A stretch of 64,000 nucleotides of DNA from Lachnospiraceae bacterium AD3010 (GCA_000622025.1 JHWU01000017.1:1-64000); one strand, 5' to 3'; positions 18,702 to 28,374 are shown, counted from the first letter of the stretch. Program-made: numbers and translations. Notes: generated from the letters alone by a model not told the origin.

Positions 18702-18739
18702 ATATATCTATACTGTCCTGACATTTATGATGATATCCG

Positions 18740-19618
18740 TTAGGTGAAATTCACATGCCCCTGGAGCCAGATAATGCCTTTGAACCTCCGACCCGGAGCC
18801 GGCTCCCCTGTCAGATCCTTTTCGTTGATGCAGACATCAAGTGTCAGATCATTGCATTTCACAGTTATAACATAAATAGCTTCTTTGGTCAAACTGTTAT
18901 GCATCAGCCGCCCTTCAGTGATCTCCCCAAGAACCGAGTACAGATCACATTCAATTCCCCAGGGCATAAAGTAAGTATCTACAAGAGAAAGAATATCGTC
19001 CGTCCTTATCTTTTTTGAGATCGCCGTATAGGTGTCGATATCCTCCATGGTAAGATCGTCTATCGCATCCTCGTCACCATCTCTGGCTGCAGCCAGAAGC
19101 TGATGCCGGTTTTCCTCCCTGTCCTTTCCGGCAATGACCCTAACCGGATCCTTCATAAGAGGAAGAACCACTGAACCCTCGGTACTCATAGCGGCAAAGT
19201 TTACGGAAGTATTCTTTTCAGGCTTCAATCCGTTATTTCTGTGGCGAAGATAATCCAACCTGTTCTGAAGATGAAAAATCAGACTCACCCCAACCTTAAG
19301 ATCATCGCAGAGACCGGCATAGGAATCCTTTTCTATGTGCCGTTCAATGCTTATTTCCTCGGCAGAGCTTACATTCTGTCCTATAATGTACGGATAATAA
19401 TACTCATATTCAAATTCCGCATCCTCAGAATAGGTACCGCAGACGGTGATTCCGAGAAGATCCGCATACTCCTTCCGAAATTCCACGGCCAACGTATCGT
19501 CGGAGACAGAAACATACTGTCTTTCAGTCGGATTCTTAATTACGTCATTGAGTATTTTTTCAAGGTTCTTTCTGTTTTTTATCCCGCTGAAACCAATAGC
19601 TCTTAAATACTTGTGCAT
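18740..19618 (-). CDS. DUF3881-like conserved protein
   Basis: The 292-residue protein starts MHKYLRAIGFSGIKNRKNLE and has no signal peptide or membrane segment. Its length, N-terminal motif and place next to parB match what I recall of the Lachnospiraceae family DUF3881, whose role is unknown. The family call is from memory and the main uncertainty. The gene is the last of a minus-strand run parA-parB-DUF4446-this gene, with only 5 bases between it and the DUF4446 gene, so cotranscription is likely. The sequence is acidic (for example RDGDEDAIDDLTMEDIDT) and has no catalytic motif I can recognise. Confidence 0.75.
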   Translation of the reverse strand: MHKYLRAIGFSGIKNRKNLEKILNDVIKNPTERQYVSVSDDTLAVEFRKEYADLLGITVCGTYSEDAEFEYEYYYPYIIGQNVSSAEEISIERHIEKDSYAGLCDDLKVGVSLIFHLQNRLDYLRHRNNGLKPEKNTSVNFAAMSTEGSVVLPLMKDPVRVIAGKDREENRHQLLAAARDGDEDAIDDLTMEDIDTYTAISKKIRTDDILSLVDTYFMPWGIECDLYSVLGEITEGRLMHNSLTKEAIYVITVKCNDLTLDVCINEKDLTGEPAPGRRFKGIIWLQGHVNFT

Positions 19619-19623
19619 CTTTA

Positions 19624-20220
19624 TTACTTATCTGTGGACTTTCTGGCGGCTCTTTCCGCTCTTAGTGAGGCCTCTTTAATCACTCTGTCATGGTGATCCT
19701 TGGAATTCTGCAGTGTTACCGCCTGCTCCAGTGCCTCCTTCTCCTCAAAGCCCAGATCAATGGCAGACTTGCCATCCACAATCTCCTTTGTATAAGTATA
19801 ACACCCGTTATTTGAGTGTACGGAATTCATTAGATAGCCGTTATCATCCTTATCCAGCATACACAGGGCAAAGCTCAGCTTACCTCCCATTTCATGGAAT
19901 GCATCATACTTTACCAGACCCATCTTCTGATAGCAGCTCTTAATATTCCTCAAAAGGCTGTCAATATCGCGCCGGTCTCTTCTTGCGGCTGTTTTCAGGT
20001 CGGATATATCGGTAAAAAGCGCTTCGAACTGGTCTTCTAGGCTCTTCCCATCTTTGCCCTCCATAAATACCTCGTACTCTTCCCTAAGCTTCCTGAACCT
20101 GGCCATCTGCACAAAATGCAGAATAAAAAGAACCAGTATAAGTACAAGCAGGAAGATAACAATATAGAAAGGATCCAGCCATCCTAATCCAAGATAATTT
20201 AATATTACACTTTGATTCAT
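19624..20220 (-). CDS. DUF4446 family membrane protein
   Basis: The 198-residue protein has one membrane segment at about residues 17-41 (FYIVIFLLVLILVLFILHFV), then a coiled-coil stretch, then a soluble domain with the family signature MGLVKYDAFHEMGGKLSFAL. DUF4446 proteins are regularly found next to parB in Clostridia, as here, 8 bases downstream of it. The function is not established. A membrane-anchored partner of the chromosome segregation apparatus is suggested only by this conserved neighbourhood. Confidence 0.88.
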   Translation of the reverse strand: MNQSVILNYLGLGWLDPFYIVIFLLVLILVLFILHFVQMARFRKLREEYEVFMEGKDGKSLEDQFEALFTDISDLKTAARRDRRDIDSLLRNIKSCYQKMGLVKYDAFHEMGGKLSFALCMLDKDDNGYLMNSVHSNNGCYTYTKEIVDGKSAIDLGFEEKEALEQAVTLQNSKDHHDRVIKEASLRAERAARKSTDK

Positions 20221-20227
20221 TATCCCG

Positions 20228-21121
20228 TTACTGCGCTCCTTTCAGCTTTTTCACCAGCTCTTCCAGTTCTTCGGGAGAATAATATTCTATTTCGATCCTT
20301 CCTCTTTTACTGTCCTTCGCCTTTATACTTACCTTCGCTCCAACACTCTCCCTGATCTCATCTTCGTACTTTCTGAGTATCAGGTCCAGTGCCTCATTCC
20401 CCTTTTGCGTTGCCTTTTTCTTAGGCGGCTTAACGAAATCCCGCACCATTTTCTCGATCTCGCGAACCGTCATCTCTTCATCAAAGATCCGCTGAGCCAT
20501 CTCATACTGTTTCTCCCCATCCGTGATAGGAAGTAAAGATCTCGCATGCCCCTGACGGAGCTTTCCCTCTATCACCATCTGCTGAACCCTCTGATCAAGC
20601 TTCAGCAAACGCATTGCGTTGGTGATGGTTACTCTGTTCTTTCCTATGCGCTCTCCAAGCTCATCCTGTTTAAGGCCGTAATCGGAAAGAAGCCTCTTAT
20701 ATGCCTGGCCCTCCTCAATGGGGTTAAGCTTCTGCCTCTGAAGGTTTTCCAGAAGCTGTATCTCTACCTTCTCCTGCTCGTTGAACTCCCTTACTATGAC
20801 GGGTACTTCTTTTAAGCCGGCTATCTTGGCAGCTCTCCATCTTCTCTCACCCGCAACGATCATATAGCCCCTGTCCTTTTTCTGAACAAGGAGCGGCTGG
20901 AATACCCCGTGGGTCTTTATGGAATCTGCCAGCTCATTTATCTCATCCTCTCCGAAATCCTTTCTCGGCTGATCGGGATCAGGTTCGAGGCGGCTCAATT
21001 TGACCCATAATATCTGATCCTTATTTTCGGTTTCTGTTTTTCTTTCGACGTTACTTCCGACTTCTACACTGTCCGGTATCAGTGCGTCAAGTCCTCTTCC
21101 AAGTCCTGTTTTCTTTGCCAT
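20228..21121 (-). CDS. parB: chromosome partitioning protein ParB (Spo0J)
   Basis: The 297-residue protein has all three ParB parts. The N-terminal CTPase/ParB domain includes LEPDPDQPRKDF and the box GERRWRAAK, the central helix-turn-helix that reads parS includes ERIGKNRVTITNAMRLL, and the C-terminal dimerisation domain ends near EELEELVKKLK. The N-terminus KKTGLGRGLDALIP is the usual ParA-stimulating peptide. It binds parS and loads SMC near the origin. Four parS sites lie 2.2 kb away at 23353-23516. It follows parA by 24 bases with a GAAGGA ribosome binding site. Confidence 0.97.
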   Translation of the reverse strand: MAKKTGLGRGLDALIPDSVEVGSNVERKTETENKDQILWVKLSRLEPDPDQPRKDFGEDEINELADSIKTHGVFQPLLVQKKDRGYMIVAGERRWRAAKIAGLKEVPVIVREFNEQEKVEIQLLENLQRQKLNPIEEGQAYKRLLSDYGLKQDELGERIGKNRVTITNAMRLLKLDQRVQQMVIEGKLRQGHARSLLPITDGEKQYEMAQRIFDEEMTVREIEKMVRDFVKPPKKKATQKGNEALDLILRKYEDEIRESVGAKVSIKAKDSKRGRIEIEYYSPEELEELVKKLKGAQ

Positions 21122-21145
21122 AACAGTTCCTTCTCCTTGAATTTT

Positions 21146-21910
21146 TTATTTCGCCTTCAGCACCTCTCCGGCAAGTTTTCGGTAAGCTTCTGCCCCCGCA
21201 GATTTTGCATCATATACGGTTATGGGCATGCCGTAGCTTGGTGCTTCAGCAAGCCTGATGTTTCTCGGAATAATGGTTTTATATATATCCTCTCCCAGGT
21301 GTTCACTCACGTTTTCCACCACCTGCTGGGAAAGGTTCGTTCTGGAGTCATACATGGTGAATACAACCCCCTCTATCTCAAGCCTTGAATTCAGTCTTTC
21401 CCGAACAAGATTAACTGTACGGATCAGTTGTGACAGTCCCTCCAGCGCATAGTATTCACACTGTATCGGAACCAGCACCGTGTCTGCGGCAACCAGGGCA
21501 TTTACGGTAAGGGTACTTAGGCTAGGAGGGCAGTCTATTATTACGTAGTCATACTCCTTCCTTAGAGAAACAGCCTTCCTGTCGAGAATGTATTCCTTTT
21601 CCTTCGTTCCGATCAATTCAATTTCTGCAGCCGCCAGATCCACATTTGAAGGGATAAGTGAAACAAAGGGTATTACCTCCCTCTGGACACAGTCATCAAT
21701 CTCCGTGTTTTCGTCAAGAAGAAGATCATAAACCGTATTTTCTGCCAGGTTTTTGTCTACTCCCAATCCGCTTGTTGTGTTCCCCTGCGGGTCACTGTCT
21801 ATCACAAGAACTTTCTTTTTCTTTTCCGCAAGACAGGCCGCCAGATTTATTGTTGTGGTGGATTTCCCCACACCACCCTTCTGATTGGCAATAGCGATAA
21901 TCTTTCCCAT
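21146..21910 (-). CDS. parA: chromosome partitioning ATPase ParA (Soj)
   Basis: The 254-residue protein starts MGKIIAIANQKGGVGKSTTT, containing the deviant Walker A motif with the signature lysine, followed by DSDPQGNTTSGLG and DYVIIDCPPSLS (Walker B). This is the chromosomal Soj/ParA type, without an N-terminal helix-turn-helix. It works with ParB in origin segregation and, in Bacillus, in control of DnaA. The gene starts the parA-parB-DUF4446-DUF3881 unit. AGGAG lies before its ATG. Confidence 0.97.
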   Translation of the reverse strand: MGKIIAIANQKGGVGKSTTTINLAACLAEKKKKVLVIDSDPQGNTTSGLGVDKNLAENTVYDLLLDENTEIDDCVQREVIPFVSLIPSNVDLAAAEIELIGTKEKEYILDRKAVSLRKEYDYVIIDCPPSLSTLTVNALVAADTVLVPIQCEYYALEGLSQLIRTVNLVRERLNSRLEIEGVVFTMYDSRTNLSQQVVENVSEHLGEDIYKTIIPRNIRLAEAPSYGMPITVYDAKSAGAEAYRKLAGEVLKAK

Positions 21911-22031
21911 TTGGTATCTCCTGTTTTTATGTTCTCCTTTGCCGGAGTGTTTGTCTGATCCGTTCTGTCCGGATCGCTGTTTCTGAGTGCGCGAAGATGA
22001 TTATAGCACAAAAGACAAATATTGTGTCATT

Positions 22032-23075
22032 TCATTCTGTCATTAACTTCAGAAACTTCTTCTTGAAAAGCTGGTCATCGGTTTTACTTACAACCTCCAG
22101 ATTATATTCCCCTGTTTCCGGCATAGATTCATAGACGTTCCCCTCAACATAAAAGATCACCTGTCCGTAGGCAGCGTCATTATTTATACAGGCTGTTCCA
22201 TAACATTTTTTTGTTTCTTTCACATACTCTGGCCAGGCAATGGCTGCCATTGCCAGAGCGTCCGGAAGGCCTGTATTTTGCCCAAGCTTCCTATATATCT
22301 GCGTTAATTTCGTAAGGGCCTTACTCTCATACCGCCCCATCTCATTTCCCTTTGCCATTTTGCTGAGGTCTTCATCGCTTAGGCCTGAGGTCTCATTCTG
22401 ACAGTCAAGCCCGACTATGGTTGCCGGAACTCCTGATCTTAGAACGGTGTCATATGCTTCCGCATCGTTGTATACGTTAAACTCCGCAACCGGTGTCGCA
22501 TTCCCGGGTCCGAAGCCTGTCGTTCCCATTATCCATAAGCGCTTCACCTTCTTCATTGTATCCGGGTCCTTCTGTACTGCCATTGCAATATTTGTAAGGG
22601 GTCCAAGGCATATGATCTCTATTTCTCCCGGATTTTCTTTTACTGTGTCAAGGATATAATCCACAGCCGGCTTCTCCTGTGGTTTGCCATTTGGATGGAT
22701 CAGATCCTGGTCCCCCATTCCGTCCTGCCCATGAACACTGATCATTTCTTCTCTTTCCTTGAAGAGCGGTTTTTCTGTCCCAATATATACCGGCGCACTG
22801 CAGCCTCCCGTTTCAAGTGTCATGATCGCATTGTCTGCTGACTGCTTAAGAGGCACGTTTCCATAAAGAACCGTTACGCCAAGAATGTCAAGGTTCTCTG
22901 ATTTTGCTGCGATTAGAAGAGCTGCTGCATCATCCGATCCGGTATCGGTGTCGATTATCACCCTGTGTTTTTCCGACTCAGTCTTTCCATTAGCCTCTGC
23001 AGCTTTACATCCGGCAAACATACAAACGGTAAGACTTAGTGCTGTTAAGAAAATAATACTCTTTTTCATTATCAT
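22032..23075 (-). CDS. secreted nucleoside hydrolase lipoprotein
   Basis: The ATG at 23075 is chosen because GGTGAGG lies 6 bases upstream; an in-frame TTG at 23093 would place this site inside the gene. The 347-residue product has a lipobox FAGC (cysteine 23) and then the inosine/uridine-preferring nucleoside hydrolase domain, beginning HRVIIDTDTGSDDAAAL with the calcium-binding aspartates. Further motifs are GPLTNIAMAV and AEFNVYNDAEAYDTVL. It should split ribonucleosides to base and ribose outside the membrane. Secreted, lipid-anchored members are less common than cytoplasmic ones. It stands alone between parA and the parS array. Confidence 0.9.
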   Translation of the reverse strand: MIMKKSIIFLTALSLTVCMFAGCKAAEANGKTESEKHRVIIDTDTGSDDAAALLIAAKSENLDILGVTVLYGNVPLKQSADNAIMTLETGGCSAPVYIGTEKPLFKEREEMISVHGQDGMGDQDLIHPNGKPQEKPAVDYILDTVKENPGEIEIICLGPLTNIAMAVQKDPDTMKKVKRLWIMGTTGFGPGNATPVAEFNVYNDAEAYDTVLRSGVPATIVGLDCQNETSGLSDEDLSKMAKGNEMGRYESKALTKLTQIYRKLGQNTGLPDALAMAAIAWPEYVKETKKCYGTACINNDAAYGQVIFYVEGNVYESMPETGEYNLEVVSKTDDQLFKKKFLKLMTE

Positions 23076-23120
23076 AGGTTTCCTCACCTTCAACTCTTTT
23101 GTATCATAGTTAATATCATT

Positions 23121-23312
23121 TTAAGAGTTCTTCATAAATAACTTTACGGTTTGACGTAGGACAGGCGTTCCTTTGTTTATAGCTGCTTCTTTATCCGGGA
23201 TCCGTTCCCTGCACCACGCCACGACATCTGTATCGCCGAGCCCCAGGTTCCTTCTGATTCTGTCAGCTCCCATTTCTGTTGTATGAGCTTTATCAATATT
23301 TTCGATCAGCAT
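23121..23312 (-). CDS. short DUF3781-like protein, C-terminus missing
   Basis: The ATG at 23312 follows GGGGGGAGGG with 8-base spacing and gives 63 residues: MLIENIDKAHTTEMGADRIR and so on through VVAWCRERIPD. This N-terminal half resembles the DUF3781 family (LDKLHTTELG...DDVVEWC), which I recall as about 80 residues with a C-terminal INAHSYTIITAHK motif. That motif is absent and replaced by an unrelated tail ending VLRQTVKLFMKNS. The gene may be truncated by an old recombination. It lies between the nucleoside hydrolase and the parS array. The family assignment is from memory. Confidence 0.55.
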   Translation of the reverse strand: MLIENIDKAHTTEMGADRIRRNLGLGDTDVVAWCRERIPDKEAAINKGTPVLRQTVKLFMKNS

Positions 23313-23352
23313 CTTCTTTCCCTCCCCCCTATGCGCCCTCGTCCGGTGCAAT

Positions 23353-23368
23353 TGTTTCACGTGAAACA
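23353..23368. promoter_or_regulatory. parS site 1
   Basis: TGTTTCACGTGAAACA is a perfect palindrome and exact match to the Firmicutes parS consensus TGTTNCACGTGAAACA bound by ParB. Confidence 0.95.
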
Positions 23369-23401
23369 TTGTTGTGCGAACACAAGGTCGATACACAATA
23401 A

Positions 23402-23417
23402 TGTTTCACGTGGAACA
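23402..23417. promoter_or_regulatory. parS site 2
   Basis: TGTTTCACGTGGAACA differs from the consensus at one base and lies 49 bp after site 1. Confidence 0.93.
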
Positions 23418-23450
23418 TTCTTGTGCCAGGACAGATTATTTACACAATCA

Positions 23451-23466
23451 TGTTTCACGTGGAACA
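23451..23466. promoter_or_regulatory. parS site 3
   Basis: TGTTTCACGTGGAACA is identical to site 2 and lies 49 bp after it. Confidence 0.93.
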
Positions 23467-23500
23467 ATTTGGTGTCTATGTCAGATCAAGACCACAACTA

Positions 23501-23516
23501 TGTTTCACGTGAAACA
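23501..23516. promoter_or_regulatory. parS site 4
   Basis: TGTTTCACGTGAAACA is a perfect consensus site, 50 bp after site 3 and one base away from the rsmG stop codon. Confidence 0.95.
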
Positions 23517-23517
23517 T

Positions 23518-24228
23518 TTACAGAGGCTCACGTGTGGGAGTCCCGGCTTTGCGGGGATATTTCATAGGACATTTCTTTTCCTTGTTGATAAAGATAAGGC
23601 ACCTTCTGTCACCGCCGGGCAATACATACTCATTAAGGATTTCAACCCGTCCTCCCAGTACAGAAATCGCATTGTCTGCCCGCAAGAGTTCGTCTTTCCC
23701 GTTGTCCCCTTTGTATGAAATAAACCTGCCGCCGGTCTTTACAAAAGGAAGAGCAAGCTCGGAAAGTGAAGAAAGATTGGAAACCGCTCTGGATAATACC
23801 AGATCAAATTGTTCCCTGTACTCTCCGGAATGTGCAAGATCCTCAGCCCGTCCATGAACCACCGAAATGTTTTTGAGTGCAAGTTCGTTGATCACATCCT
23901 CAAGAAAGACAAGTTTTTTTCTTACAGAATCCATAAGGACAAATTCTGTTTCAGGTAAAAAGATCTTTAAGGGAATCCCCGGAAATCCACCACCCGTACC
24001 AAGATCCAAAATCCTCTGACCCGCTGAAAAGCTCTGAAACTTTAGAACCACAAGACAATCTGCGAAATGTTTTCTCATAAACTCATCGTATTCTGTTATG
24101 GCAGTAAGGTTCATGTGCCTGTTCTTTTCGGTCAAAAGGAAATAGAATCTTTCAAGCTTTTCAAGGTATTCCTTCCTATACTCTATCCCTATCTCCGATA
24201 AAAGATTTTCAAGAGTGCTGTTCTTCAA
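23518..24228 (-). CDS. rsmG: 16S rRNA (guanine-N7)-methyltransferase RsmG (GidB)
   Basis: The chosen start is the TTG at 24228, 5-6 bases after AGGAGC, giving 236 residues that begin [20 protein letters not shown] as in other RsmG proteins; a longer ATG start at 24249 has no ribosome binding site. The SAM-binding motif [18 protein letters not shown] is present near residue 75, and [20 protein letters not shown] lies further on. It methylates G527 of 16S rRNA. The start overlaps the mnmG 3' end by 20 bases, the usual operon order. The stop lies beside the fourth parS site. Confidence 0.93.
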   Translation of the reverse strand: MKNSTLENLLSEIGIEYRKEYLEKLERFYFLLTEKNRHMNLTAITEYDEFMRKHFADCLVVLKFQSFSAGQRILDLGTGGGFPGIPLKIFLPETEFVLMDSVRKKLVFLEDVINELALKNISVVHGRAEDLAHSGEYREQFDLVLSRAVSNLSSLSELALPFVKTGGRFISYKGDNGKDELLRADNAISVLGGRVEILNEYVLPGGDRRCLIFINKEKKCPMKYPRKAGTPTREPL

Positions 24229-26110
24229 ATCTGCTCCTGTCCTTTGCATCAAGAAAAATAGACAATATCTGGATATCTGCAGGGGAAATCCCCTGTATTC
24301 TGGATGCCTGTCCAATATTTTCCGGCTTGAATTTATTTAGTTTCTGCTGTGCTTCAAGTCTGATCCCATGTATTCGAGTGAAGTCAATATCAGTGGGTAT
24401 CCTCTTTTTTTCAAGCTTCTTAAAATGCTCAACCTGTTTAAGCTCCCTTTCCAGATATCCCTTGTACTTGATCTCTATATCCACCTGTTCTATGATATCC
24501 GGAGAAAGCTTAGGTCTGTCCGGATCAATGGGTGCAATCTTTTCATAAGAAAGCTCGGGACGTCTGATAAGTTCCTCCAAGGTTGCGCCTGTAGCCAGGG
24601 GGGTACTTCCGACAGAAAGCAGAAACTCAGATATGTTTCCGGCGGCACCCACAGTAATACCCTTTAACCGTTCGATCTCAGAGTAGATCTGCTTTTCCTT
24701 TTTTTCGAGGGCAGCAAGTTCTTCATCCGAAACCAGTCCGACTTCATAACCCTTTCTCCTTAGTCGGCGGTCTGCATTATCCTGCCGTAAGAGTAAGCGG
24801 TATTCCGCACGGCTCGTCATCATCCGGTAAGGCTCGAAGCCCTCCTTTGTAACAAGGTCATCGATCAGAACCCCGATATATCCCTCAGACCTGTCAATTA
24901 TAAGAGGCTCCCTTCCCTTGATAAACATAGCAGCATTTATACCGGCAATAAGTCCCTGAGCTGCGGCTTCTTCATAACCGGAGCTTCCATTACTCTGCCC
25001 TCCGGAGAAAAGTCCCTTAACATTCTTAAATTCAAGAGAATGCTTTAACTGAATACCCTTAAAGCAATCGTATTCTATGGCATATGCATTACGGACAATA
25101 TCCGCATTTTCCAGTCCGGGAACTGAACGGTACATTCTTAGCTGGACATCCTCAGGCATAGAACTGCTCATTCCATCCACATACCATTCATTAGTATGTA
25201 AACCCTCCGGTTCCAGAAAGACCTGATGTCTTTCCTTGTCCGGGAATTTCACGACCTTATCTTCTATTGAGGGACAGTATCTCGGCCCCGTTCCCTCAAT
25301 AACCCCGGCAAACAAAGGAGATCTGTCAAGGCTGCCCCTGATTATCTCATGGGTCGTCTCATTGGTATAGGTAAGAAAGCAGGGTACCTGTTCTTTTTGA
25401 ACAGTAGAAGGATCCGTAGAAAAGGAAAAAGGCACCACCGGCACATCACCATATTGGGGAGCCATTTTGGAAAAATCGATGGTTCTGCCATCCAATCGAG
25501 CCGGCGTCCCGGTCTTATATCTGTGTATCTCAACGCCTGCCTTAATAAGAGAGTCCGAAAGAGAATTTGCAGCCTTTAATCCGTTAGGACCCGTATTCGT
25601 TATAGCCTCACCACATAAACACCTGGCTTTCAGATAAACACCGGTACAAAGAACCACAACCTTTGTTATGTAAACCATTCCGGTCAGGGTCTTCACACCT
25701 TTTACTTCTCCGTTCTCTGTCAAAAGCTCCGTTATCTCCGCCTGCTTTAGTGTGAGATTATCCTGACCTTCAAGAACCTGACGCATACTTCGGGAATAAT
25801 CCTCTTTATCAGCCTGTGCTCTAAGAGAATGAACGGCAGGCCCTTTTGAGGAATTCAGCATCTTAGACTGGATAAAGGTTTTGTCTATATTTTTCCCCAT
25901 TTCTCCGCCGAGTGCGTCGATCTCACGAACAAGGTGACCCTTGGAGCTGCCTCCTATATTGGGGTTACAGGGCATCAATGCTACACTGTTTATGCTTACA
26001 GTGAAAACGATGGTCTTTATTCCGAGCCGTGCAAGTGCCAGACCTGCTTCGCAACCGGCATGCCCCGCACCTATCACAGCAGCATCATAATCATTTATAA
26101 GGGTTTCCAT
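24209..26110 (-). CDS. mnmG: tRNA uridine-5-carboxymethylaminomethyl modification enzyme MnmG (GidA)
   Basis: The ATG at 26110, preceded by AGAGG, gives 633 residues starting [20 protein letters not shown], which contains the FAD-binding glycine motif. Other family marks are [29 protein letters not shown], the [19 protein letters not shown] loop and the C-terminal helical domain ending [16 protein letters not shown]. It acts with MnmE to place the cmnm5 group on U34 of tRNAs. It follows mnmE by 33 bases and overlaps rsmG. A GTG further upstream is in frame but adds non-family residues. Confidence 0.97.
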   Translation of the reverse strand: METLINDYDAAVIGAGHAGCEAGLALARLGIKTIVFTVSINSVALMPCNPNIGGSSKGHLVREIDALGGEMGKNIDKTFIQSKMLNSSKGPAVHSLRAQADKEDYSRSMRQVLEGQDNLTLKQAEITELLTENGEVKGVKTLTGMVYITKVVVLCTGVYLKARCLCGEAITNTGPNGLKAANSLSDSLIKAGVEIHRYKTGTPARLDGRTIDFSKMAPQYGDVPVVPFSFSTDPSTVQKEQVPCFLTYTNETTHEIIRGSLDRSPLFAGVIEGTGPRYCPSIEDKVVKFPDKERHQVFLEPEGLHTNEWYVDGMSSSMPEDVQLRMYRSVPGLENADIVRNAYAIEYDCFKGIQLKHSLEFKNVKGLFSGGQSNGSSGYEEAAAQGLIAGINAAMFIKGREPLIIDRSEGYIGVLIDDLVTKEGFEPYRMMTSRAEYRLLLRQDNADRRLRRKGYEVGLVSDEELAALEKKEKQIYSEIERLKGITVGAAGNISEFLLSVGSTPLATGATLEELIRRPELSYEKIAPIDPDRPKLSPDIIEQVDIEIKYKGYLERELKQVEHFKKLEKKRIPTDIDFTRIHGIRLEAQQKLNKFKPENIGQASRIQGISPADIQILSIFLDAKDRSRFEEQHS

Positions 26111-26143
26111 ACTGTTTCCTCTTTCATACTTCGCCCGGACCAC

Positions 26144-27532
26144 TCACTTTCCCATACAAAATTCTGAAAAGATCCTGTCAAAAAGGTCCTCGTCTGTGCT
26201 TTCACCTGTGACATTTCCGAGGTGGGAATACGCGTCCATAAGATCAGAAGTAAAAAAGTCTTCTGTCATATTATCATCAATGCTTTTTTTCACAAGCTCC
26301 AGACATTCCTTTGAAAGGCTTAGCTCCATAAGCTGTCTCTCATTTGTGATATAGATCTCTTCATCTGCCTTTATCTTCCCGGATAGGAACATTTCACCTA
26401 CCGTATCTTTTAATTCCTCAAGTCCCTTTTCCTCCGGAACGGAAAAATCGATTACAGGACAGGAAAAATCAAAGGCTTTTCTTTGTTCATTCCTTAGATC
26501 CGTTTTATTTAATAGTACAATGCAGTTCTTCCTTAAGGACATAATATGATCAAATATTTCAGTATCCTCATTACTTAGTTCAGAACTCGAATCAACTGTA
26601 AAAAGGACAAGATCCGCTTTTTCTATGGCTTCTCTGGACCTTTCTACTCCTATTTTTTCTACCATATCTTTGGTATTCCTTATGCCCGCAGTGTCTGACA
26701 GGATAAGAGGTATTCCTCCAATATGGATCTCGGAAGAAAGAACATCTCTTGTTGTTCCGGGAATATCTGTTACTATAGCTCTGTCTTCTCCTGTTAAAAG
26801 ATTTAATATTGAAGACTTACCCACATTGGGCTTACCGACAATGGCAGTTTTTATCCCGCTTTTCAATATCCTTCCGGTATCGGATCCGGACCGGAGCTCT
26901 TCTATCTCGGTGATCATTTCCATCACCTTTTCTCTCAGATCAGTAGAATAACCTTCAAGAGAATAATGCTCGGGATCATCCAGGGCAGCTTCAAGAAAAG
27001 CAGTCTCATGTATGATCCTTTCCCTTAAAGTGCTGATCCTTTTATAAAGTCCCCCTCTAAGTAATGTCATTGCGTTCTTTCTCGCAAATTCATTGGAGGA
27101 GGAAATGACATCCATAACGGCCTCTGCTTCCGTAAGATCAATCCTTCCGTTAAGAAAGGCTCTTTTTGTAAATTCCCCGGGATCAGCTGCTCTTGCACCC
27201 TTTTTTATGATGTGGGAAAGAACCCGTCTTAAAACAAAGCTGCCTCCATGACAGCTTATTTCCACCGTATCTTCGGCAGTATATGAGCGGGGCTTTTTGA
27301 ATACGGAAACAAGAACCTCATCCACTATCTCGTTTCCATCATAAAAAAACCCGTATTTTACAGTATGCGAGGGCTGTCCCAAAATATCCAGCTTTTTTCC
27401 TTTTTTTGATACAATAAGGCCATCGGCGATATTCAATGCATCACTGCCGGATATCCTTATAACACCGATTCCCGAACGTCCCGGTGCCGTTGCTATGGCG
27501 GCTATTGTATCATTTTCTCTGTTCATCATCAT
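26144..27532 (-). CDS. mnmE: tRNA modification GTPase MnmE (TrmE)
   Basis: The 462-residue protein has the N-terminal tetrahydrofolate-binding domain (DTIAAIATAPGRSGIGVIRI), the central helical domain, a G domain with GKPNVGKSS, DTAGI and NKTD boxes at about residues 215-375, and the C-terminal FCMGK motif whose cysteine is characteristic. It forms the tRNA wobble uridine modification complex with MnmG, encoded next. Three ATG codons lie together at the start, so the exact first residue is uncertain; no strong ribosome binding site is visible. A terminator-like hairpin separates it from jag. Confidence 0.97.
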   Translation of the reverse strand: MMMNRENDTIAAIATAPGRSGIGVIRISGSDALNIADGLIVSKKGKKLDILGQPSHTVKYGFFYDGNEIVDEVLVSVFKKPRSYTAEDTVEISCHGGSFVLRRVLSHIIKKGARAADPGEFTKRAFLNGRIDLTEAEAVMDVISSSNEFARKNAMTLLRGGLYKRISTLRERIIHETAFLEAALDDPEHYSLEGYSTDLREKVMEMITEIEELRSGSDTGRILKSGIKTAIVGKPNVGKSSILNLLTGEDRAIVTDIPGTTRDVLSSEIHIGGIPLILSDTAGIRNTKDMVEKIGVERSREAIEKADLVLFTVDSSSELSNEDTEIFDHIMSLRKNCIVLLNKTDLRNEQRKAFDFSCPVIDFSVPEEKGLEELKDTVGEMFLSGKIKADEEIYITNERQLMELSLSKECLELVKKSIDDNMTEDFFTSDLMDAYSHLGNVTGESTDEDLFDRIFSEFCMGK

Positions 27533-27557
27533 AATAAATCCAAAGAATTATGCAGAA

Positions 27558-27584
27558 AAGCCGCACCTTAAAAAGGCGCGGCTT
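27558..27584 (-). terminator. hairpin between jag and mnmE
   Basis: On the minus strand AAGCCGCGCC pairs with GGTGCGGCTT around a TTTTTAA loop and is followed by TTCT. It is placed to end the rpmH-to-jag message or reduce read-through into mnmE. Confidence 0.65.
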
Positions 27585-27597
27585 AAACCACCAGGTT

Positions 27598-28374
27598 TTA
27601 TTTTTTCAGGGTAATGACTACTCTTCTGAAAGGCTCATCCCCCTCTGAGTGGGTGACAACGTATCTGTCTCCCTGAAGTGCGGAATGGATGATCCTTCTT
27701 TCATAAGGATTCATAGGCTCCAGAGAAACCGGCCTCTTTGTCCTCTTTACCTTAAATGCCAGGTTTTTGGCGAGGTTTTCAAGGGTCTTTCTTCTTCTCT
27801 CTCTGTAGTCCTCGGTATCTACCTTTACTCTTATATATTCACCGGTTCCTTTATTTACTATGAGACTGGCAAGATACTGTACAGAATCCAGTGTCTGACC
27901 CCTTTTCCCAATAAGGATCCCCATCTCGGGACCGGAAAGCTCAATACTAAGTGATCTTTCAGCAGCATTGAGGCTGATCTCGGATGAAACATCAAGCTCC
28001 ATTGCCTTGAAAAGATCGCCTAGGAATTTCTGTACTCTGTTCTTTATTTCCTCTTCATCAATACGGCTGTCGGCTGCATCACCTGAAGAAACGGAAACCT
28101 CAGAGCTTTTTTCTGCAACCGGAGCAGCTGCATTTTCCTTAGATTTTTCTTCCTTAATGACAGGAACTGTATCGGTATCTTCCTTTGCCTCTTTTTTGTA
28201 TCCCTCTTTAATCCTTGCTTTTATAACGGTAGGCTTCGTATTAAAACCCAGGATACCGGACTTTCCCATATCAACTATCTCATAATCAAGATCTGAAGCC
28301 TCTACAGAAAAATGCCTGCAGGCATCAGACAAAACACTCTCAAGTGATTTTCCCGAAAATTCTGTATATTCCAT
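27598..28374 (-). CDS. jag: RNA-binding protein KhpB/Jag
   Basis: The 258-residue protein has the three-part Jag layout. The Jag_N domain at residues 1-50 begins MEYTEFSGKSLESVLSDACR, then comes a charged, low-complexity linker of about 75 residues. The KH domain follows with GILIGKRGQTLDSVQYLASL (GxxG loop), and the R3H domain includes MNPYERRIIHSALQ. It binds RNA and in other Firmicutes affects cell elongation with KhpA. It lies downstream of yidC, as usual. Confidence 0.95.
   Translation of the reverse strand: MEYTEFSGKSLESVLSDACRHFSVEASDLDYEIVDMGKSGILGFNTKPTVIKARIKEGYKKEAKEDTDTVPVIKEEKSKENAAAPVAEKSSEVSVSSGDAADSRIDEEEIKNRVQKFLGDLFKAMELDVSSEISLNAAERSLSIELSGPEMGILIGKRGQTLDSVQYLASLIVNKGTGEYIRVKVDTEDYRERRRKTLENLAKNLAFKVKRTKRPVSLEPMNPYERRIIHSALQGDRYVVTHSEGDEPFRRVVITLKK

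Noticed and set aside
23353-23516. Regularly spaced repeats as a CRISPR array
   Set aside because: The 16-bp repeats are parS palindromes and the spacers resemble one another; there are no cas genes.
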